Part shown: one piece after another, positions 7,450-12,274 of the stretch
Layout: each line of letters starts with the position of its first letter
Numbering within the stretch: the first letter of the stretch is position 1
NCBI GenBank assembly: GCA_017457465.1
Contig: JAFTHJ010000158.1
Span: 1 to 12,274 of the forward strand
DNA length: 12,274 nt
Reading direction: 5' to 3'
DNA from: Clostridia bacterium
GTDB lineage: Bacteria; Bacillota; Clostridia; Oscillospirales; CAG-272
The notes under the pieces: generated by a model
Databases searched by the model: none
Told to the model about the DNA's origin: nothing
What the model saw: only the letters and a program-made list of their open reading frames with translations
Made by a program: the position numbers and the translations under genes

Positions 7450-7452
7450 TAT
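7431..7452. promoter_or_regulatory. Candidate operator dyad over the operon promoter
   Basis: A perfect inverted repeat ATATTGA (7431-7437), 8-base spacer, TCAATAT (7446-7452). It covers most of the spacer and the -35 box of the minus-strand promoter, where a bound dimeric protein would block RNA polymerase. The sequence is AT-rich, so chance is possible. No regulator gene is in the window. Confidence 0.4.
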
Positions 7453-7482
7453 TTTGCGGTTATTTTTATCCTTGTTTTCATA

Positions 7483-7506
7483 TTAATAATAGGTTTAATA
7501 ATAGGT
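7483..7506. repeat. Perfect 12-bp tandem repeat between divergent promoters
   Basis: The unit TTAATAATAGGT occurs twice head to tail (7483-7494 and 7495-7506) with no mismatch. It lies upstream of both divergent promoters, about 28 bases from the plus-strand -35 box and 34 bases from the minus-strand -35 box. A period close to one helical turn would place two binding sites on the same DNA face, as for tandem activator sites. A simple replication-slippage duplication would look the same. Confidence 0.7.
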
Positions 7507-7531
7507 GTCGAGAGAGAGGGTTATAAAATAT

Positions 7532-7550
7532 GGTTGAAATTCGGTTGAAA
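7532..7550. promoter_or_regulatory. Direct repeat GGTTGAAA over the -35 box
   Basis: GGTTGAAA is present at 7532-7539 and again at 7543-7550, an 11-bp period. The first copy contains the -35 hexamer and the second lies in the spacer. This arrangement could be a two-site operator for a protein binding on one DNA face; it is short enough that chance cannot be ruled out. Confidence 0.35.
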
Positions 7551-7562
7551 GTGTGATATAAT
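7534..7562 (+). promoter_or_regulatory. Sigma-A-type promoter of the UPF0316 gene
   Basis: TTGAAA (7534-7539), 17-base spacer, TATAAT (7557-7562) with an extended TG (TGATATAAT). The predicted start near 7569 gives a leader of about 33 bases before the ATG at 7602. The sequence GTGATATAATT is shared with the divergent promoter on the other strand. Confidence 0.8.
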
Positions 7563-7601
7563 TCAAAGGAGTTTAATTTTGATACATAAAGGAGAAATAA
7601 A

Positions 7602-8144
7602 ATGTCGGAATTTTTAGCAAATCTGCATCCTGTTGCGGTATGCTTTATTGTATGTGCGGCAAAGATAGTTGAGATTACTATTCAGTCACTCAAGACCTGT
7701 ATGATGGTAAAGGGACAGAGGCTTAAGGCTGCGGGACTCGGACTTTTGGAATGTACTATATGGGGACTTGTTATATCAACAATTATCGGGACACTCGGAG
7801 ATAATCTTTTTCTCCTCGCATTCTATTGTGTCGGATACGCCACGGGACTTTTCCTCGGCTCGACCATAGAGAACAAGATAGCTCTCGGAACTTCAAACCT
7901 TGAGCTTATCGCAAACGACGACAGTACAGAAAAGATTATAGCGTATCTGAAAGAGAATAACAGGGGATATACCGTTTTTGACGGATACGGCTCCACCGAT
8001 AAAATGAATATGATATTTATCGTTATTCCAAGAAAAGAAACCCCGAGGATGCTTAAGGATATACGCCGTGTCTGTGACAACAAGGTTTTTGTGGTTGCTT
8101 CCGAGGTCAGCAAATACGCGGGTGGATACGGAATGTTGAAATGA
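7602..8144 (+). CDS. UPF0316 family membrane protein (DUF5698-DUF2179)
   Basis: A 180-residue protein. The N-terminal half (DUF5698) has three hydrophobic stretches, about residues 10-30, 43-63 and 68-88, likely membrane helices. The C-terminal half (about 98-175) is a soluble DUF2179 domain, recognisable by TVFDGYGSTDKMNMIFIV (124-141), the RKETPRM turn, and the closing FVVASEVSKYAGGYG segment. DUF2179 resembles small ligand-binding regulatory domains, but the function of the family is not established. The ATG has AAAGGAG at 7588-7594, and a consensus promoter lies upstream. It is transcribed alone, divergently from the aryl-acid operon, and nothing obvious ties it to that pathway except the shared intergenic region. 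The 150 bases after its stop are AT-rich, contain two TCACTTTTTT copies (8164-8173, 8177-8186), and show no clear hairpin terminator before the tRNA promoter. Confidence 0.9.
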   Translation: MSEFLANLHPVAVCFIVCAAKIVEITIQSLKTCMMVKGQRLKAAGLGLLECTIWGLVISTIIGTLGDNLFLLAFYCVGYATGLFLGSTIENKIALGTSNLELIANDDSTEKIIAYLKENNRGYTVFDGYGSTDKMNMIFIVIPRKETPRMLKDIRRVCDNKVFVVASEVSKYAGGYGMLK

Positions 8145-8236
8145 GAGCAAGTTGAACATATTTTCACTTTTTTGCGTCACTTTTTTATACATTTAAGAGA
8201 CATTTAAAATTTGTTAAAAAAATTTCAAAAAAGGTA

Positions 8237-8264
8237 TTGACAATTCCTAAAAAAAGTGTATAAT
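8237..8264 (+). promoter_or_regulatory. Promoter of the tRNA-Leu gene
   Basis: TTGACA (8237-8242), 16-base spacer, TATAAT (8259-8264): both hexamers are exact consensus, as expected for a stable RNA. The predicted start near 8271 gives a 5' leader of about 25 bases for RNase P to remove. Confidence 0.85.
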
Positions 8265-8295
8265 ATTATCTGTTGCCGACAACGGCGACCGATAT

Positions 8296-8380
8296 GCGAG
8301 AGTGGCGGAACTGGCAGACGCGCACGTTTGAGGGGCGTGTGGTTCACACCGTACGGGTTCAAGTCCCGTTTCTCGCACCA
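8296..8380 (+). tRNA. tRNA-Leu, anticodon GAG
   Basis: An 85-base class II tRNA. The acceptor stem GCGAGAG (8296-8302) pairs with TTCTCGC (8370-8376), ending in one G-U. The D arm contains AACTGGCAGA. The anticodon stem CACGT/GCGTG (8323-8327, 8335-8339) encloses loop TTGAGGG with anticodon GAG at 8330-8332, which reads CUC and CUU. A long variable arm with GGT/ACC pairing, a T arm ACGGG-TTCAAGT-CCCGT, discriminator A and an encoded CCA complete it. The leucine identity follows from the anticodon, the long variable arm and discriminator A73. Confidence 0.96.
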
Positions 8381-8382
8381 AG

Positions 8383-8418
8383 AAGAAACCGAGTCTATGA
8401 CTCGGTTTCTTTGTTTTT
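8383..8418 (+). terminator. Intrinsic terminator of the tRNA-Leu gene
   Basis: A perfect 12-bp stem, AGAAACCGAGTC (8384-8395) with its complement at 8399-8410, a 3-base loop TAT, then TTGTTTTT (8411-8418). It begins just after the encoded CCA. Confidence 0.93.
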
Positions 8419-8423
8419 AAATG

Positions 8424-8452
8424 AAAAAAGGTACGCATTGGCGTACCTTTTT
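8424..8452. terminator. Second, bidirectional terminator between convergent units
   Basis: AAAAAGGTACGC (8425-8436), loop ATTG, GCGTACCTTTTT (8441-8452). The stem is flanked by A runs on the left and T runs on the right, so it can stop transcription from both sides. It backs up the tRNA terminator on the plus strand and lies 79 bases past the stop of the ABC ATPase gene on the minus strand, where it is the likely end of that operon. Confidence 0.88.
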
Positions 8453-8530
8453 CTTGATTTGAATATTCATTCATACACAAATTCATACATAAAAATGTTG
8501 TGGAATTTTCAAAGGAAGTTGCGTGAAGAT

Positions 8531-9208
8531 TTATTTAACCTCGCGCAAAATCCCGTCATTCATTACAAAAACTCGGTCTGCGCGCTCCGCCGTCTTTTGG
8601 TCGTGTGTTACCACCACCATGGTCTGCTTGAGCGTGTTTTTTAGTTCAATCATAAGAGATATAACCTCGTCCGCGTTTCTTCTGTCGAGGTTGCCCGTAG
8701 GTTCGTCCGCAAAAAGAATACGAGGATAGTGGATAAGCGCTCTCGCAATTGCCACCCTTTGTTGCTGTCCGCCCGACATCTCCGATGGTAGGTGAGAAAG
8801 TCTGTTGCGTATTCCAAGCGCGTCGACAAGCAGATTAAAGCGCTCCTCGTGCTTCTCCCGCTTAAGGTCTCCCGCGTTCAGGGGAAGAATGATGTTCTCA
8901 TAAGCCGTCAGATAAGGTATAAGCTTATGCGACTGAAAAACGAATCCGACAGTTTTTCCTCTGTATTTTGTGAGCGCGTCTCCGTACATACTGGATATCA
9001 TTTTGCCTCCAAGCATAACCGAACCCGCGTTAGCGACGTCAATTCCCGCGCAAATGTTTATAAATGTACTTTTTCCCGAGCCTGATTCTCCTGTTATGGC
9101 AACGAATTCACCCTCCTCGACCTTCATAGAAGCGCGGTTGACCGCTGTGACGACGCCGTCGGGACCTCTGTACTGCTTGATTATATCTGGAGCCTCAAGT
9201 ATTGCCAT
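8531..9208 (-). CDS. ABC transporter ATPase, MacB/LolD-like
   Basis: A 225-residue nucleotide-binding subunit. It shows Walker A GESGSGKST (40-48), Q-loop Q92 in VFQSHKLIP, signature MSGGQQQR (144-151), Walker B ILFADE (164-169), D-loop GNLD (172-175) and the switch histidine H202 in VVTHD. The sequence is of the type that partners FtsX-like permeases in export, macrolide or peptide resistance and mechanotransmission systems (MacB, LolD, SalX, BceA). It would act on the cytoplasmic face of the membrane with the permease encoded just upstream. Its ATG lies 14 bases inside the end of the permease gene, with AGGAG (CTCCT at 9216-9220) also inside that gene, so the two are translationally coupled. 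The operon appears to end here, at the bidirectional terminator. Substrate unknown. Confidence 0.93.
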   Translation of the reverse strand: MAILEAPDIIKQYRGPDGVVTAVNRASMKVEEGEFVAITGESGSGKSTFINICAGIDVANAGSVMLGGKMISSMYGDALTKYRGKTVGFVFQSHKLIPYLTAYENIILPLNAGDLKREKHEERFNLLVDALGIRNRLSHLPSEMSGGQQQRVAIARALIHYPRILFADEPTGNLDRRNADEVISLMIELKNTLKQTMVVVTHDQKTAERADRVFVMNDGILREVK

Positions 9209-12200
9209 CAGCCTTCTCCTTTCTTTTTCTTTGTTTTTTTATCTTTGGCTTTTTCGGCGCGGCTATAAAATAGCATATCACAAATGAAAGTGCAACGCAG
9301 ATAACACCTGCGGCACACGCCGATATGAGAGTTGCTGGGGTAAGGAATGACACATGGAAATCTATCGGTAGCTCAAAAAAGAAGCATACGAAATCGAATA
9401 TAAACATACACGGATAGCAGAGCAGGGCGATGGAGAGGAGTGCCGTTAGCGCTACCATAATACCCTCAAGGAAGAATATCGCTCGTATCTTGCTCTTCTT
9501 TTTACCGAGATTTTTAAGCGTAAGGTAATCGTGGCGTCTTCGCTCAAAGAGAGTGGCGAGAGGATAATACCAGATAAAAGGAAGAATGAGCGGAATGAGA
9601 ATGCCTATGACCGATATCCATAGACCGTAATTGGCGTTTTTCTTCAGGAGAAAATCCAGAAATGCGCCTGTTGAGGTCACACTTGCCGTGCTATTACCCG
9701 AGCCTTGAGCGGATAGCTTCTGAAGCTCATAGCTCAAGGATTCGTTTATCTCGGCGTATCTCTTTGAGTCTACCGAATTATCGAGAAAAACATTCAGCTG
9801 GGTATAAGGTGCGTCGATATTCATTGCATTTGCGAAATCCTCACCGCAAACGATTACCTGCGGACGGTCTATACCGTCACGGTATATTATCTCAACGACC
9901 TCAAATCTCTGATACTCAAACGCATTGTGTATTATCTGCGAGAGTCTTTCCTTGGCATCGTCAAGCTGCCAATTATCGCTCACATATTGAGAAACATCGT
10001 AATCGGTCTTGTTTATTCGTATTATGTCTCCTACCTCAAGCGCAAAATCGTAGGCATAGCCCTCGGGGAGAATGATAACCGCGTCGCCCGATTCAGTGAC
10101 TGTTACATCGAGTTCCAGCGCCTCTGCGGTTGTATCATCACCGCAAATAATGTCAAACACATTGTTGGCATACAATTTCTCTAAAAAGAGCTTCTTGGTG
10201 TGATTTTGCTCCGAAATATTCTGTCCGCCCAGCTTTAGGTGTGTTCCCGCATCCGCGGCACGTACACACGGCTCTGTGAATATAACTCCCTCGGAAAAAT
10301 CAAGCTTGACTGTTGAATCGTACACCGTGAGCGCACCGTCCTCGGTGTCGTGTGGCAGATAGATACTGTTTTCGGCGTCACTAGGTATCTGTGTGGGAAG
10401 ACCGAAGAAAACCACAGTAGGCTCTATCATGTCGTATTTCATAACCGCCGACGCTCTTGGGGAGGCATTGATGATTATATTGTTTTCATCCAAGCTTACT
10501 GAATTGATGTTCAGAAGATTAAAGGTAAGTTGAAGACAGTTGTTCAGATTCTCGTTCTCTTTAGTATGCAGAGTTATATTATAGTTTGCCTCGCCTCTGA
10601 CCTGAATAGTGTCTCCCGCGGAGGGGATTTTGAAAAGCTCGTTTTTGTCAACGGTTATCTCAATACTTCCGTCGGACATTACGTTTTGCTTATAGTCTAT
10701 TGAAGCTTGGCTTATATCCTGCTTGAAGGAATCAGGAGAAATTGCGGTTATTTCTTCAAAATCTCTCTCGTTGAACAGAAAATACGGTTGCTCTATGCTT
10801 AGAAAACTGCTTGAGGCGAAGGCGCGTCGCAGAGAGACTACTCTGTCGATAGTGAAAATCTTGTATTCATAATCCTCCGAAAGGTCTTGTTCAAGCATGG
10901 TGTTGACATCAACGATATCGGTTCTTATTTTTCCGTCCAGCTTTGATACAGCCACGCAGAGAGATTTACCTTCTTCGAAAAGATATGTAGTGTCGTCAAG
11001 CGGGGATATTACCGTTACCTTACCGCGAGAGACGTCCGAAGAAAAGCCTGTTTTGTTTTTAAAGGCTTGAGAGGAACATGCAAGAACAGCATCACCGTCG
11101 GCATATACATCATATCCGTAGAGAATATCCGAGGCGTTCTCGCGGTATTGAGAGCGGTCGGCAAGTATAAACATCGATATCTCATCGGCGGGATATGCCG
11201 CAGACGCGCTTACCGAGGAAACTCCCTGTATCTCACACAGCTCCTTGGCATATAACTTTTTGAGGTCGTTCTCGGTTATTCCGCTTTTGATACTTATCTT
11301 GTACTCATTTATATCCGAGGCGAGATACCTGTTCTGACTATAAGCCGCCGTTTGACAGCATATCCATATAATTGCGGGAATTGCCGCGGCAAGAGCGAGA
11401 GTTATGTAATATTTCCTTAAACGTACAAAGGAGGTGGCGGCGTAACGGAGAGGGGAAAAGCCCAAACGAAGTCTCCCCGCATATCTGGGACGGCAAAGCT
11501 TTGACGGAGCTTCCTCTTCCTTGAGAAGCTCGGTACAGCTCATTCTGCTTATGAGCTTGACCTCGTAAGCGACCACGAGACGGATACAGATATATGAAAG
11601 AAGCAAAACTATAAAGAAGGGAAGTGCCTCGAATTTATACTGATATCCCTGATGTCTGACAAGAATATTGCATAGCTTGAGCGCAATAAAGTAAGCGGGG
11701 AGGGTAGCGACTGTCAGTACGGTATATAACTCGTATTTGAGAATATTTCTGACCTTTTTGCGGTAAGCTCCGTAAGTGACATACATTCCCCACATATATT
11801 TATCACGGTCTGCCGAGGCAGAGGATATGCGCTGATATACTATTATCGCCGTGATAATCCACAAGCTGATAAATCCCGCAAAGATAGGCGCTCCGTTAAG
11901 AGCTGCATTTACCTCACTTGAGAGCAGACGTCCCTCGTCGGAAGAGGCGCTTTCCGCTGACTCGTCCGCTGTGGATGCCTGTGTGTCGGATTCCTCATCA
12001 ATATCCTCCGAATAAACCGACAGATTTGCGTTGTGTTCCTTTAATATATCGTTTTGGTTCTTTATATTCTCAACGCCCGTTATGCAGATAACGGATAGTA
12101 GCGTCTGCAATATAAGCATAACGCAGAGCATACCCACGGCACTCTTTTTTGAGGAAAAAAGATTTTTCATAGCGGGGTGTACCGTCATTGAAAACAATTT

Positions 12201-12230
12201 ACGAAAATATTCCTTTATTTCCCAGAGCAT
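9195..12230 (-). CDS. ABC transporter permease, FtsX/MacB-like, very large extracytoplasmic domain
   Basis: A 1011-residue membrane protein. Likely membrane helices lie near residues 31-52, 114-132, 168-190, 203-222 and 274-294, and, after a soluble stretch of about 570 residues (295-867), near 868-890, 918-945 and 964-991. This is a two-FtsX-domain layout. The segment VTYGAYRKKVRNILKYE (151-167) and the segment FERRRHDYLTLKNLGKKKSKI (888-908) look like the paired coupling helices that contact the ATPase. A Ser/Asp/Glu-rich low-complexity stretch (about 73-100) sits in the short first external loop. The C-terminus is a lysine/arginine-rich tail. The large external domain has no motif I can name; in relatives this part senses or shuttles ligands rather than forming a channel. 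Start: ATG at 12230 with GGAGG upstream (CCTCC at 12238-12242), overlapping an upstream stop as TAATG. The ATPase gene overlaps its end by 14 bases. Confidence 0.88.
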   Translation of the reverse strand: MLWEIKEYFRKLFSMTVHPAMKNLFSSKKSAVGMLCVMLILQTLLSVICITGVENIKNQNDILKEHNANLSVYSEDIDEESDTQASTADESAESASSDEGRLLSSEVNAALNGAPIFAGFISLWIITAIIVYQRISSASADRDKYMWGMYVTYGAYRKKVRNILKYELYTVLTVATLPAYFIALKLCNILVRHQGYQYKFEALPFFIVLLLSYICIRLVVAYEVKLISRMSCTELLKEEEAPSKLCRPRYAGRLRLGFSPLRYAATSFVRLRKYYITLALAAAIPAIIWICCQTAAYSQNRYLASDINEYKISIKSGITENDLKKLYAKELCEIQGVSSVSASAAYPADEISMFILADRSQYRENASDILYGYDVYADGDAVLACSSQAFKNKTGFSSDVSRGKVTVISPLDDTTYLFEEGKSLCVAVSKLDGKIRTDIVDVNTMLEQDLSEDYEYKIFTIDRVVSLRRAFASSSFLSIEQPYFLFNERDFEEITAISPDSFKQDISQASIDYKQNVMSDGSIEITVDKNELFKIPSAGDTIQVRGEANYNITLHTKENENLNNCLQLTFNLLNINSVSLDENNIIINASPRASAVMKYDMIEPTVVFFGLPTQIPSDAENSIYLPHDTEDGALTVYDSTVKLDFSEGVIFTEPCVRAADAGTHLKLGGQNISEQNHTKKLFLEKLYANNVFDIICGDDTTAEALELDVTVTESGDAVIILPEGYAYDFALEVGDIIRINKTDYDVSQYVSDNWQLDDAKERLSQIIHNAFEYQRFEVVEIIYRDGIDRPQVIVCGEDFANAMNIDAPYTQLNVFLDNSVDSKRYAEINESLSYELQKLSAQGSGNSTASVTSTGAFLDFLLKKNANYGLWISVIGILIPLILPFIWYYPLATLFERRRHDYLTLKNLGKKKSKIRAIFFLEGIMVALTALLSIALLCYPCMFIFDFVCFFFELPIDFHVSFLTPATLISACAAGVICVALSFVICYFIAAPKKPKIKKQRKRKEKADGNT

Positions 12231-12274
12231 TATCCAGCCTCCATATCATTTCGCACTGAAACAACAAAATTTAC
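12230..12274 (-). CDS. Possible 3' end of an upstream gene of the ABC operon
   Basis: On the minus strand one frame is open from the window edge to a TAA at 12232-12230, reading VNFVVSVRNDMEAG-stop. The stop shares one base with the permease ATG (TAATG), and the permease Shine-Dalgarno lies in its last codons, the same coupling seen elsewhere in this window. Fourteen residues are too few to identify a family. A second frame ends at a TGA slightly upstream and cannot be excluded. Confidence 0.45.
   Translation of the reverse strand, partial: VNFVVSVRNDMEAG

Noticed and set aside
7565..7617. A second AAAGGAG upstream of the UPF0316 gene with a TTG-started 12-codon frame, as a leader peptide
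   Set aside because: The AAAGGAG at 7565-7571 overlaps the predicted transcription start, so it would not be in the message; the frame is too short and weak to support.
8296..8452. tRNA-Leu as an integration site for a mobile element
   Set aside because: No integrase, repeated tRNA 3' end or mobile gene is present nearby; the flanking genes look chromosomal.
8247..8644. Overlapping open frames on both strands across the tRNA region
   Set aside because: They translate the tRNA-Leu gene and its terminators (the familiar spurious GLEPV-type peptide); the RNA gene explains the sequence.

Overview
This window looks like chromosomal DNA from an anaerobic, low-to-mid GC Firmicute, probably a gut or rumen clostridium of the Ruminococcaceae type. 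The reasons are an oxygen-sensitive ferredoxin-dependent 2-oxoacid oxidoreductase, strong purine-rich Shine-Dalgarno sites, AT-rich sigma-A-like promoters, and a tRNA gene that encodes its own CCA. I see no insertion sequence, integrase, phage gene or CRISPR array. The assignment below family level is inference.

Region 1 (bases 1-7449, minus strand) is one tight operon read leftwards from a near-perfect promoter at 7421-7449. The order of transcription is: sodium:solute symporter, phenylacetate-CoA-ligase-like enzyme 2, indolepyruvate oxidoreductase alpha (iorA), indolepyruvate oxidoreductase beta (iorB), phenylacetate-CoA-ligase-like enzyme 1, a double-ACT-domain protein, and an amidohydrolase cut by the left edge. 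Gaps between genes run from 1 to 31 bases, and several Shine-Dalgarno sites lie inside the preceding gene. Read together, the genes describe exchange between arylacetates (phenylacetate, 4-hydroxyphenylacetate, indoleacetate), their CoA thioesters and the arylpyruvates that lead to Phe, Tyr and Trp. My preferred reading is uptake and salvage: the symporter imports an aryl acid, an AMP-forming ligase activates it, and IorAB carboxylates it reductively to the arylpyruvate. The opposite, fermentative direction cannot be excluded from sequence.

Region 2 (7379-7601) is a divergent intergenic region with two strong promoters back to back. Between and over them lie a 7-bp dyad, a perfect 12-bp tandem repeat and an 8-bp direct repeat with 11-bp period. 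These are candidate operators; no regulator gene is in view.

Region 3 (7602-8452, plus strand) holds a UPF0316 (DUF5698/DUF2179) membrane protein gene and then a tRNA-Leu(GAG) gene with its own consensus promoter, closed by two consecutive hairpin terminators.

Region 4 (8531-12274, minus strand) is an ABC export-type operon: an FtsX/MacB-like permease with a very large extracytoplasmic domain, overlapped by its ATPase gene, and preceded by the last codons of another probable gene that runs off the right edge and is coupled through a TAATG junction.
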